Source: Candidatus Bathyarchaeota archaeon
GTDB lineage: Archaea > Thermoproteota > Bathyarchaeia > TCS64
Direction of reading: 5' to 3'
Assembly: GCA_030669135.1 (NCBI GenBank)
Contig: DAOVEE010000046.1
Coordinates: 1-10,680 of the forward strand
Length of the DNA stretch: 10,680 nucleotides
Below, one piece after another: positions 1-6,292 of this stretch (positions are counted from its first letter, which is position 1; each line of letters begins with the position of its first letter). Below the pieces are notes generated by a model that was not told where the DNA came from, made no database searches, and saw only the letters and a program-made list of their open reading frames with translations. The translations under genes and the position numbers were made by a program.

Positions 1-1263
1 ATGCTAAACGAGGTAGAGAAGAGGGTCATCGGGGAGGCGTACACCAGCACGCGGCCCCTCGAGAACCTGACGACTCTGTGCGACGACTACGGCGGCAGGT
101 TCGCGGGCACGGAGGAGAACCGGGAGGCGGCGGAGTACATCCTGGGCATCTACGAGGAGTACGGCCTAGGTGACCCGCATCTCGAGCCTTTCACTTTCCA
201 GGGCTGCGAGGTCGGCGAGTCCAGCCTCAGGGTCCGGGGGCCCACGTCGAAGGATGTGCCGACCTTGACGCTCCCGATGACGCCGAGCGGCTCAGCCGAG
301 GGGGAGCTGGTCGCCGTGAAGGCACCCTCGGACCTTGAGTCGCTGGACGTCGAGGGAAAGATAATCTTGGGTACAAACAGGCTGCCCCTCAGGGCCTGCG
401 TGGAGGCTGGGGCTGTGGGGTTCGTGTGGATGCACCCTTTCCCCATGATGGGTCCGCCCACCGGCGTCGTGCCCCAGCTGGTCCCGGCTGTCTCGATTAA
501 GCACGAGGACGGTCTGATGCTCAGGAGGCTCATCGACCGGAGGGGAAGCGTAACGGTGGAGCTCAAGGCCAGCTGCGAGGTGTTTGAACGTGAGTCATGG
601 AACGTCTGCGGCGACGTGAAGGGAGGCGGAGACGACGGCTACGTTCTTCTTGGTGGCCACTACGACGGCCACGAGATAGCGCAGGCCGCGTTCGACTGCG
701 GCGCCGCCTGCATGGCGGTGACCGAGATGGGCCGAATACTGAACACCGTGAGCGATGAACTCGGCGGAGACGTGCGGGTGGTCTGCTTCTCGGCGGAGGA
801 GTTCGGGTTCTGGGGTAGCCGTGACTACGCGGAGCGCCACGCCGACGAGATGACCGACATGCTCTTCACCTATCAGCTGGACTGCAACGGGGGAACCGAG
901 CCCCAGATGGCGACGGTAGACTATTGGCCCGAGCTGGAGCCGTTCTACGCGAAGCTGAGGGACGACCTGGGCCTGTCCCTGCCTTTCGACCAGAGGATGG
1001 GTCCGGGCGACAGCAGAGCCTTCCACGAGCTGGGCGTCCCCACGGGCAGCATCGTCGACTACAGGGAGCCTGGTCGTCTTCCCCTGCTGAAGACGGTGAG
1101 GCACACAGAGTACGACACCGTGGACAAGATAAGCCTCCGCCACCTCCAGGACGATGTGGCAATCGGCGCAGTCTCGACCATACGGATACTGGCTTCAAAT
1201 GAATGGCCGGGGCACAGGAACTCAAAGGCCGTCGAAGAGTTGAAAAGAAGATTAGCAGGCTAG
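1..1263 (+). CDS. M28-family zinc aminopeptidase-like protein with PA-type insert
   Basis: This 420-residue protein is a predicted di-zinc aminopeptidase of the M28 family. The N-terminal helix around residues 18-55 matches the family's usual 'GGR.aGTeen..aaeyi' entry. Residues about 95-193 look like a protease-associated (PA) insert domain. The metal site is complete: H220-Y-D222, D232, the paired acids E266-E267 (catalytic base and ligand), D294 and H368 in the sequence RHTEYDTVDKI. No signal peptide or membrane segment is visible, so it probably trims peptides in the cytoplasm. The window opens exactly at the ATG, so the ribosome-binding site and any longer start cannot be seen. The next gene starts 15 bp downstream on the same strand and may be cotranscribed. 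The peptidase fold is secure; the substrate is unknown, and a carboxypeptidase role is also possible within M28. Confidence 0.87.
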   Translation: MLNEVEKRVIGEAYTSTRPLENLTTLCDDYGGRFAGTEENREAAEYILGIYEEYGLGDPHLEPFTFQGCEVGESSLRVRGPTSKDVPTLTLPMTPSGSAEGELVAVKAPSDLESLDVEGKIILGTNRLPLRACVEAGAVGFVWMHPFPMMGPPTGVVPQLVPAVSIKHEDGLMLRRLIDRRGSVTVELKASCEVFERESWNVCGDVKGGGDDGYVLLGGHYDGHEIAQAAFDCGAACMAVTEMGRILNTVSDELGGDVRVVCFSAEEFGFWGSRDYAERHADEMTDMLFTYQLDCNGGTEPQMATVDYWPELEPFYAKLRDDLGLSLPFDQRMGPGDSRAFHELGVPTGSIVDYREPGRLPLLKTVRHTEYDTVDKISLRHLQDDVAIGAVSTIRILASNEWPGHRNSKAVEELKRRLAG

Positions 1264-1278
1264 ACACGTGATGCCGAT

Positions 1279-2118
1279 TTGATCAAGGTGCTCGACATCG
1301 CAGCCAATCTATTGGCTTCGCTGGAGAACGGAACGCTATCTGAAGATGAAGCGCTTCATTATTTCATGGATAACCAGAGGCTCCTGAGAAGCAACATAGA
1401 GCAGGCCTACGCCAAATACGGGGAAGAAGACCTAGCCTGGGTAGTGAGACGGGTCTTCCCGGAGATCATCGGTAAAAGGGAGCTTATACTCTCCAACCAG
1501 CGGCGGTTAACCGAGATAAAAGACCAGGTATCCGAGAAGGTGGTCTCCGTCTACGGCAGCGTCCCCGAGGTAGTTATAGTTCCCTGCGTCGGTTTATTCG
1601 TAGCCAGCGGATGGGCCAGCAAGGAGGGAGGGCACCATGTGTTCATCGCCCTAGAGTTCCCACACAGAAACATGGATATCATATTAGCGCATGAGGTCGC
1701 CCACGCCGTGAGTCAGGACACTTGGGACACCGTCCTGGACGGCTTCTACAGGGAGGGACACGCCGCCTACGTGTCCTCTGTGCTGTTCCCTGGACACGGC
1801 GATGAGGAATACCTGTTCATGTCTAAGGAGCTCTACCATAAATGCCTCGAATGGATGGAAGCAAACAGGGAAAAGATACTCAAAGATTCAGTCGAGCCCC
1901 TCAAGGTGCTAAACAGACACCACAAGTTCTACTTCACCACAGGGTACAGCCCCGACTACCCCAACATAGGCTACGTCATAGGGTACCACTACGTGAAGCA
2001 CCTAAACAGGAAGCACTCCCTACCCGAGCTACTGGACTTCGGTTTGAAGAAAAAAGAGAAAGAAACAGAGTTCGAGGAGTTCATCAACGACGCTGATAGT
2101 TTTACCAAGGGGAGCTAG
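1279..2118 (+). CDS. Putative HEXXH zinc metallopeptidase (gluzincin-like)
   Basis: This 279-residue protein carries a zinc-peptidase motif HEVAH at residues 138-142. It is followed 17 residues later by E159 in REGHAAYVS, the spacing and context of a gluzincin third ligand. A C-terminal IGYVIGYHYVKHL segment (about 232-244) resembles the helix after the active site in DUF2268-like predicted peptidases. The N-terminal 100 residues are helical and charged and unrecognised. There is no signal peptide or membrane segment. The chosen start is TTG at 1279, with a weak CGTGAT 6 bp upstream; GTG at 1288 is the alternative. The 15-bp gap to the M28 gene suggests one transcript. The last codon shares a CTAG palindrome with the stop of the convergent M24 gene. 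The peptidase call rests on the motif alone; family membership is inferred. Confidence 0.68.
   Translation: MIKVLDIAANLLASLENGTLSEDEALHYFMDNQRLLRSNIEQAYAKYGEEDLAWVVRRVFPEIIGKRELILSNQRRLTEIKDQVSEKVVSVYGSVPEVVIVPCVGLFVASGWASKEGGHHVFIALEFPHRNMDIILAHEVAHAVSQDTWDTVLDGFYREGHAAYVSSVLFPGHGDEEYLFMSKELYHKCLEWMEANREKILKDSVEPLKVLNRHHKFYFTTGYSPDYPNIGYVIGYHYVKHLNRKHSLPELLDFGLKKKEKETEFEEFINDADSFTKGS
2047..2056 (-). terminator. Possible U-rich terminator for the M24 gene
   Basis: Read on the reverse strand, this stretch is CTTTTTTCTT-like, with an uninterrupted run of six T, about 60 bases past the M24 stop codon. Archaeal termination often needs only a T run. It lies inside the opposing peptidase gene, where it encodes a lysine-rich stretch, so the run may be only codon composition. 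Confidence 0.22.
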
Positions 2119-3347
2119 AGGATGGTCATGCTCTCCAGGTCCCGAGGGTAGTAGGTGATCCACTCGCAGCCGTCTTCGGTGACCACGAGGGTGTCGCTGT
2201 GCCTGAACCCGGCGTAGCCCAGCTCGTAGATGCCGGGCTCGATGCTCACCACCATACCCGGCTGCAGAGGCTGCGGGTTCCCCTGGTCTAGGTACGGCGG
2301 CTCATGGCCCTCCAAGCCGATGCCGTGGCCCGTGTGGTGCCGGACCAGCTCCCAGTACCCGGCGTCCCTGAACACCTTGTTGGCGGCCCTGTCCACGTCG
2401 GCGCAGGTGTTCCCCGGCTTCAGCGCCTCGGCGGCGGCCTCCTGGGCCCTGCACATTACCTTGAACATCTTCTCCTGCTTGGCTGTGGGCTTGCCCACGA
2501 TCATTGTGCGCTCCAGCTCGCTGCCGTAGCCGCCTATGTCGGCGCCGGCGCCGGTGACGAGGACGTCGCCCTCCCGGATAGGCTTGTTGACGTCAATGCT
2601 GTGGGGCATCGCCGACTTCCAGCCCACTTGGCCCCTGAAGCCCGCGGACACGAACCTGCCCTTGACGCTCTCGTACTCGCCTCCATACGTCTTCTTCATG
2701 ACGCTGGTGGCTTCGAGGCACGCCATGAGCCTCACCTCGACGTCGTATAGACCCGGCCTGGTATATTCCTGGAGGTACGAGTGGGCAAGGTTGCCCCACT
2801 TCGCGGACTCTCTGATGAGGTCTAATTCCTCCCCTGTCTTGAGGAGCCTCATGCCCCAGACGAACTGACCGTCCTTGACGAGCTCGGCGTCGGGGAGCAG
2901 CTCGTTGAGGGGCGGCCCCACGTAGCCCATTGCGCCGCCGGCCCCCGCAAGGTTGTCCGTGCCGATCCTGGCCTTGCCGAGGCCCTTCTCCTTGATCCAG
3001 TCTGTGAACCTCTCCATAGGTTGCTTCTCGCCGGGGTAGTCTAGGTAGGTGAGGCACTCACCGACGAGGGGCGTCTGGTGGCGGAGGTGGTCGGCCTCCA
3101 GGAGGGGCCCCATGAACGTGGGTTTACCGTCCGGCTCCACCAGCAGCGCCGCGGGGCGCTCCGTGACCATGTGGTAGAAGTGGCTGAAGTAGAAGATGCT
3201 TACTCCGCTGGTGACGAGGTAGACGTCGAATCCCTTCTCAGCCATGTGCTCCCGGAGGACGCCGAGGCGTCTGCCGTACTCGGTCCAGCTGATCCTTAGC
3301 TTAGGCAACTTGATCACTTTCGATGGAGGCTCCGGAGGATAAAACAT
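2115..3347 (-). CDS. M24-fold (creatinase/aminopeptidase P-like) protein with altered active site
   Basis: This 410-residue protein has the two-domain layout of creatinase, prolidase and aminopeptidase P: a creatinase-N domain (about 20-160) and a C-terminal pita-bread domain (about 170-405). The family signatures HHTGHGIG (337-344) and SIEPGIY (368-374) are clear. Of the five usual metal ligands only H341 and E370 remain. The first Asp position is G266, the second is E277 (SELERT), and the last Glu is S384 (FRHSDT). H249, E277 and E370 match in kind and spacing the creatinase catalytic residues as I recall them (H232, E262, E358). It may therefore be a metal-independent C-N hydrolase or lyase rather than a peptidase; the substrate is unknown. 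The start is ATG at 3347 with no Shine-Dalgarno; GTG at 3317 is an alternative. The gene diverges from vapB and converges on the HEXXH peptidase. Confidence 0.85.
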   Translation of the reverse strand: MFYPPEPPSKVIKLPKLRISWTEYGRRLGVLREHMAEKGFDVYLVTSGVSIFYFSHFYHMVTERPAALLVEPDGKPTFMGPLLEADHLRHQTPLVGECLTYLDYPGEKQPMERFTDWIKEKGLGKARIGTDNLAGAGGAMGYVGPPLNELLPDAELVKDGQFVWGMRLLKTGEELDLIRESAKWGNLAHSYLQEYTRPGLYDVEVRLMACLEATSVMKKTYGGEYESVKGRFVSAGFRGQVGWKSAMPHSIDVNKPIREGDVLVTGAGADIGGYGSELERTMIVGKPTAKQEKMFKVMCRAQEAAAEALKPGNTCADVDRAANKVFRDAGYWELVRHHTGHGIGLEGHEPPYLDQGNPQPLQPGMVVSIEPGIYELGYAGFRHSDTLVVTEDGCEWITYYPRDLESMTIL

Positions 3348-3360
3348 AATCGAGGTGATA

Positions 3361-3370
3361 GGTTTATAAT
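3361..3370. promoter_or_regulatory. Shared TATA-like element between M24 gene and vapBC
   Basis: GGTTTATAAT is the only AT-rich block between two divergent genes and reads as a TATA-like box on both strands. Forward, its centre is 37 bp from the vapB ATG, placing a predicted transcript start near 3390-3393. In reverse it lies only 19-20 bp from the M24 ATG. That is short for a leaderless start and would suit a downstream start such as GTG at 3317. One box may serve both directions; this is inferred from position only. Confidence 0.4.
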
Positions 3371-3376
3371 CTTCAA

Positions 3377-3402
3377 GTGGGTAGTGGGTTGTGGGTAGTG
3401 GG
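3377..3402 (+). repeat. 12-bp tandem direct repeat forming a G-tract heptad array
   Basis: GTGGGTAGTGGG occurs twice (3377-3388 and 3391-3402), separated by TT. Seen as heptads, the stretch has four GGG tracts (3379, 3386, 3393, 3400), each separated by exactly four bases (TAGT, TTGT, TAGT). This fits the G3N4 quadruplex pattern on the vapB coding strand. It ends one base before the vapB ATG. Its position suits either an autoregulatory operator for the VapB/VapC complex or a structured element over the transcription/translation start. If read as coding from GTG 3377 it would add nine residues to VapB, but the AbrB domain begins properly at the ATG. Confidence 0.75.
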
Positions 3403-3403
3403 A

Positions 3404-3634
3404 ATGGAAGAGGTCGTGGTGGATGACAGGGGAAGAATACTCATCCCCAAGGAGCTACGAGACAAGGTGGGACTGAAACCGGGATCAGGGGCCAGGCTAG
3501 AGGTGAAGAACGGCCAGATCATAATCACGCCGCCACTCTCCCCACAGGACTTCATAAGAGAGATGGAGGGCTTCATGACCGAGGGGGAGCCCACAGACGA
3601 TCCCCTCAAAGTTAAACACATCTGGGAGAAATGA
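3404..3634 (+). CDS. vapB: VapB-type antitoxin, SpoVT/AbrB DNA-binding domain
   Basis: This 76-residue protein begins with a swapped-hairpin AbrB domain (about residues 2-45) of the form VVVDDRGRILIPKELRDKVGLKPG, typical of VapB antitoxins that bind operator DNA as dimers. The acidic C-terminal tail (about 46-76) is where such antitoxins usually wrap around and block the PIN toxin. The ATG at 3404 was chosen because family members start two or three residues before the VVVDDRG strand; GTG at 3377 would add nine glycine- and valine-rich residues encoded by the upstream repeat. Its stop overlaps the vapC start as ATGA, so the two are translationally coupled. The pair probably represses its own promoter, and the repeated GTGGGTAGTGGG just upstream is the obvious operator candidate. 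Confidence 0.88.
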   Translation: MEEVVVDDRGRILIPKELRDKVGLKPGSGARLEVKNGQIIITPPLSPQDFIREMEGFMTEGEPTDDPLKVKHIWEK

Positions 3635-4059
3635 CGCTGTTCATCGACGCCAACATCTGGTGCTACTACTTCGACGCCAGACACCCAGAGCATGAGCACG
3701 TGAAAAGGTTCATGCGGCAAGCCCTGCTAAGCGAGACGCTGGCAGTCAACACCCTAATCGTCATGGAGGTAGCCCACTACCTGAACAGAAACCTGAGCAG
3801 AGACGAGGCTAAGAGAAAAACCGATAACCTCCTGACGTTGGAGAACCTCCGCGTCCACGACTTCGACAGGGATCAGCTCATGAAATCACTGGACACCCTG
3901 AACAAGTATTCTCGTAGCCACGGCCTCGGTGGAAGGGACGCAACGATAATCTCAACTGTGAAGAGCCAAGGCGTTGAGCGCCTAGTGACTCACGATAAGG
4001 CCCTCGCAGAAGTTGCCAAACTGGAATCGGTGAACGTAGTAGATCCCGTGGAGGAATAG
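3631..4059 (+). CDS. vapC: VapC-type PIN-domain toxin (ribonuclease)
   Basis: This 142-residue PIN-domain protein is expected to be a magnesium-dependent endoribonuclease, held in check by VapB. The acidic active-site set is intact: D6 (FIDANIW), E46 (VMEVAHYL), D103 (GGRDATI) and D122 (THDKAL). Length and motif spacing are usual for VapC. The ATG overlaps the vapB stop (ATGA), with a GGGAG-like ribosome-binding site at the end of vapB. RNA targets of archaeal VapC proteins vary (tRNA, rRNA or mRNA) and cannot be read from sequence. It converges on the AbgB-like gene with only 18 bp between the stops, and no T-run terminator is visible after it. Confidence 0.9.
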   Translation: MTLFIDANIWCYYFDARHPEHEHVKRFMRQALLSETLAVNTLIVMEVAHYLNRNLSRDEAKRKTDNLLTLENLRVHDFDRDQLMKSLDTLNKYSRSHGLGGRDATIISTVKSQGVERLVTHDKALAEVAKLESVNVVDPVEE

Positions 4060-4077
4060 AAAATGGGTAAGAGGCCG

Positions 4078-5523
4078 CTAATGGCTTTGCTTCTTGAGCT
4101 GGTCCAGCGGCGGCTTGGCGTCGGGTGTAAGTGGTGACACGTAGACCCGGTCCTTCATCTGTCTCGTCCACTCCTCCTTGGCGGCCTGAAGCAGCTTCTC
4201 GTCGGTTAACAGGTCTATGACTGTGCCCGCCATGACCTTGGATGCGAAGACGGTGCCCTTGTGGCCGATGCTTGTGCCGTTGCTGGCGACGTTCTGCCAG
4301 CTGTGCCCCGCGGCGCCGACGATGGTGTAGACGGTCCTGAACTGGACCGTCGGCATGTTCCAGGCTACTTCCGCCACATCGCTGCTGCCGCCGCCCTTGG
4401 TGCCCTCCCCGACGGGGTCGTAGATCCGTGTGTTCAGGTTCACGTCCATCAGCTCCATGGCGTCGGGAAGGTGGCTCTTCATGAGCCCTATCTTCTTCTT
4501 CTCCGGGGGGATGCTCTTCGCGAGCTCCGCGGCGAACGCCTCCTCTTCCTCCGTGTAGGCGGGGGCGCCGACGAGCCTCATGTTGGCGACTGCGGTCTCC
4601 GCGAGGACCCTGTTCTCCATGCCGTTGTGGACGCCGCTGAGGAAGCTAACCTTGTGGGTGGTGCCCACCATCTTGTCTGCGCCGTCCGCGATGTCGAGGA
4701 CCTTCTGGTAGTACAGGTCCACCAGCTCCCGCTCCGGCGCCCTGACGTAGTACCAGCTGCGGGCGTACGGCGGCACGACGTTGGGCTCGTGGCCGCCGTC
4801 CTCCACCACATAGTGGATGCGGGTCTCCTGGACCACGTGCTCCCGCATGTAGTTGACGCCTATGTTCATGAGCTCCACGGCGTCCATGGCGCTGACCCCC
4901 ATCTCCGGGCTCCCAGCGGCGTGGCTGGCCACCCCGTAGAACTCGAACTTGACGCTGTTCATGGCGTTGCCGCTTCGCAGGGTGGCGCCGTTGAAGCTGC
5001 TTGGGTGGTGGCCGACGCAGGCGTCGACGCCGCTGAAGACGCCGTCGCGGACCATGAAGACCTTGCCGACGAGGGTCTCCTCTGCGGGGCACCCGAACAC
5101 CTTAACGGTGCCCTCTACATTGCCCTCGTCCATCGCGGCTTTGACGGCGAGGCCGCCGCCGAGCGCCGTGGTGGCGTAGCCGTTGTGGCCGCAGCCGTGG
5201 CCTGCGCCCCCCTCCACCAGCGGCTCCTTGTACGGCACGGGTTTGTTGCTTATGCCGGGCAGGGCGTCAAGCTCGCCCATTATGCCTATGATGGGGCCGC
5301 CGCTGCCGATGGTGGCGACGAAGGCGCTGGGCATCCCGGCGACGCCCCGCTCCACCGTGAAACCCTCCTTCTCCAGCATGTCCGTGAGGAGCTTCGCCGT
5401 CTGGACCTCCTGGAGACCCACCTCGGCTAGCTCCCATATCCTCTGGTGGACGTCCACCAGCATCTTCTCCTGCTCGTCGACCCAGTCAAGGGCGACGCGT
5501 TTACCCTCAAACAAGCGATACAC
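4078..5523 (-). CDS. M20-family amidohydrolase, AbgB-like (aminobenzoyl-glutamate utilisation type)
   Basis: This 481-residue protein matches the M20D group that includes E. coli AbgB, the subunit that with AbgA hydrolyses p-aminobenzoyl-glutamate; the length is that of AbgB. Metal-site motifs are present: GELDALPG (83-90), GHGCGHN with C111 and H113, PAEET with E148-E149, VGHHP with H172/H173, a dimerisation-domain H201, and GHSWQN with H407. A lid/dimerisation domain spans about 185-300. No AbgA partner is in the window. A homomeric amidase acting on N-acyl amino acids or aryl-glutamates is therefore also possible. Translation starts at a GTG at 5523 with no Shine-Dalgarno but with a TATA-like AGTTTAACG centred 27 bp upstream. 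The next upstream in-frame codons reach a stop within 18 bp, which fixes the start. The protein is cytoplasmic. Confidence 0.87.
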   Translation of the reverse strand: MYRLFEGKRVALDWVDEQEKMLVDVHQRIWELAEVGLQEVQTAKLLTDMLEKEGFTVERGVAGMPSAFVATIGSGGPIIGIMGELDALPGISNKPVPYKEPLVEGGAGHGCGHNGYATTALGGGLAVKAAMDEGNVEGTVKVFGCPAEETLVGKVFMVRDGVFSGVDACVGHHPSSFNGATLRSGNAMNSVKFEFYGVASHAAGSPEMGVSAMDAVELMNIGVNYMREHVVQETRIHYVVEDGGHEPNVVPPYARSWYYVRAPERELVDLYYQKVLDIADGADKMVGTTHKVSFLSGVHNGMENRVLAETAVANMRLVGAPAYTEEEEAFAAELAKSIPPEKKKIGLMKSHLPDAMELMDVNLNTRIYDPVGEGTKGGGSSDVAEVAWNMPTVQFRTVYTIVGAAGHSWQNVASNGTSIGHKGTVFASKVMAGTVIDLLTDEKLLQAAKEEWTRQMKDRVYVSPLTPDAKPPLDQLKKQSH

Positions 5524-5545
5524 CGAGTAGTAAGCCGCCTAGAGG

Positions 5546-5554
5546 CGTTAAACT
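5546..5554 (-). promoter_or_regulatory. TATA-like element of the AbgB-like gene
   Basis: On the reverse strand this reads AGTTTAACG, the only AT-rich block in the 76-bp gap before the GTG start. Its centre is about 27 bp from the GTG, the distance expected for a leaderless archaeal transcript starting at the initiation codon. No Shine-Dalgarno is visible. Confidence 0.4.
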
Positions 5555-5599
5555 GTTGCGAGGACTCCTGCGTACATCCGAAAGAATCGGGTGGACCCC

Positions 5600-5875
5600 T
5601 TAGCTGACCCTGACATAGCTGAGCTGGAGGTCGCCGACCAGTGAACGGTACTGCTTCGCGGCCTCCTCGGTGACGAGGGGCTCCAGCTGGTCGACGAGGC
5701 AGCTCATGCTGTTGATGGCGACGGACGCCCTCCTCAGGTCCTTCTCCGGTTCCTCCCCCTCCTTGACGGGGACCCCCATGTGCTCCAAGGCTTTATCGGA
5801 GAGAACCCCGATGAAGACGCCTAGCAGGTCCTCGATGTCGAGGCTAGCCAGATCCAATCCTTGTTCCGCGGACAT
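5600..5875 (-). CDS. DUF1844-family small protein
   Basis: This 91-residue protein follows the DUF1844 pattern. It has a hydrophobic helix with alanine and a His-x-Gly (residues 17-34, FIGVLSDKALEHMGV), a short linker, then a helix starting 'eDLrrA..aIn.m..L' (45-62), and a C-terminal helix ending 'L..dLqLsYV' (79-88). The function of DUF1844 is not known; it is mostly seen in bacteria as a small cytoplasmic protein. There is no signal peptide. The ATG at 5875 has a TATA-like TCTTAAAT about 21 bp upstream and no clear ribosome-binding site, so it is probably its own transcription unit. It lies 76 bp upstream of the AbgB-like gene on the same strand. Family assignment is by pattern recall and needs a profile search. 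Confidence 0.68.
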   Translation of the reverse strand: MSAEQGLDLASLDIEDLLGVFIGVLSDKALEHMGVPVKEGEEPEKDLRRASVAINSMSCLVDQLEPLVTEEAAKQYRSLVGDLQLSYVRVS

Positions 5876-5892
5876 CGTTGTATCTACACTTC

Positions 5893-5900
5893 ATTTAAGA
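5893..5900 (-). promoter_or_regulatory. TATA-like element of the DUF1844 gene
   Basis: TCTTAAAT on the reverse strand, centred about 21 bp before the ATG at 5875. The remaining bases up to 6006 show no gene, repeat or RNA that I can support. Confidence 0.3.
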
Positions 5901-6006
5901 AGCATTAGGGTTTTCCCGTCTCTGGCTCCAGTCTCGGTGCGACGCTACCTCAGCTTATCTCACCATCACGAGGCACCCTAGGTGGCTTGACGCCGCCGCT
6001 ATGACA

Positions 6007-6291
6007 CTAAATCAAGAGTACGAGGCGGTGTCCCTTTCTGTGGACCCGTTTCACCTCGTAGCCGCGGTTCCTGAAGTTACGCTGGATGAACTCCAGCATC
6101 TCGTCATCTACCTCAACCAATGTGTCAGCTTTCACGACAAAAAGCGGCTCCTCCGGGTCGTAGACGTCCACCCCTCTTCTCTTGGTGACGCCTACGTCGT
6201 ACTCCCTTACGCCCACGTGGAGTAGGGCTCCCTCCATGAGCCTGTGGAGCTCCCTCCGCCTCTCCTCGATGAAGGAAGCAACGGAGCCCAT
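6007..6291 (-). CDS. Conserved-context hypothetical protein, 94 residues
   Basis: I do not recognise this protein. It has a charged N-terminal helix (residues 5-22, arginine- and glutamate-rich), a middle portion of short strands with alternating acidic and basic residues, and a basic C-terminal part (about 70-90, rich in Arg, Lys and His) ending in a short hydrophobic strand VLLI. There are no cysteines, signal peptide or membrane segment. The ATG at 6291 follows the phosphoribosyltransferase stop after one base (TAACATG), so the two are almost certainly cotranscribed and translationally coupled. A role tied to nucleotide salvage is an inference from that position only. The basic tail could bind nucleic acid or phosphate. 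A 74-codon reading frame on the opposite strand is judged a shadow because it lacks this tight coupling. Confidence 0.7.
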   Translation of the reverse strand: MGSVASFIEERRRELHRLMEGALLHVGVREYDVGVTKRRGVDVYDPEEPLFVVKADTLVEVDDEMLEFIQRNFRNRGYEVKRVHRKGHRLVLLI

Positions 6292-6292
6292 G

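Noticed and set aside
3352..3359. GAGGTGAT, a perfect Shine-Dalgarno-like sequence on the forward strand
   Set aside because: No start codon lies within the usual spacing; the nearest (GTG 3377) is 17 bases away. It lies upstream of the TATA-like box, so it should not be in the vapB mRNA.
3377..3403. Nine-residue N-terminal extension of VapB from GTG 3377
   Set aside because: The AbrB domain starts normally at ATG 3404, and the extension only translates the G-tract repeat.
4261..5430. 389-codon open frame on the forward strand opposite the AbgB-like gene
   Set aside because: Its translation is low-complexity (Val, Ala, His, Gly, Asp) with no family motif, while the reverse strand has a full set of M20 metal motifs. 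It is a high-GC shadow frame.
5925..5985. Possible C/D-box guide RNA on the reverse strand (GTGATGG followed by CTGA)
   Set aside because: The C box has a mismatch at its last base, and there is no convincing C' box or terminal D box. The spacing does not support a dual guide.
6001..6225. 74-codon forward frame opposite the 94-residue hypothetical gene
   Set aside because: It has no ribosome-binding site or promoter, while the reverse frame is joined to the phosphoribosyltransferase gene by a one-base gap.
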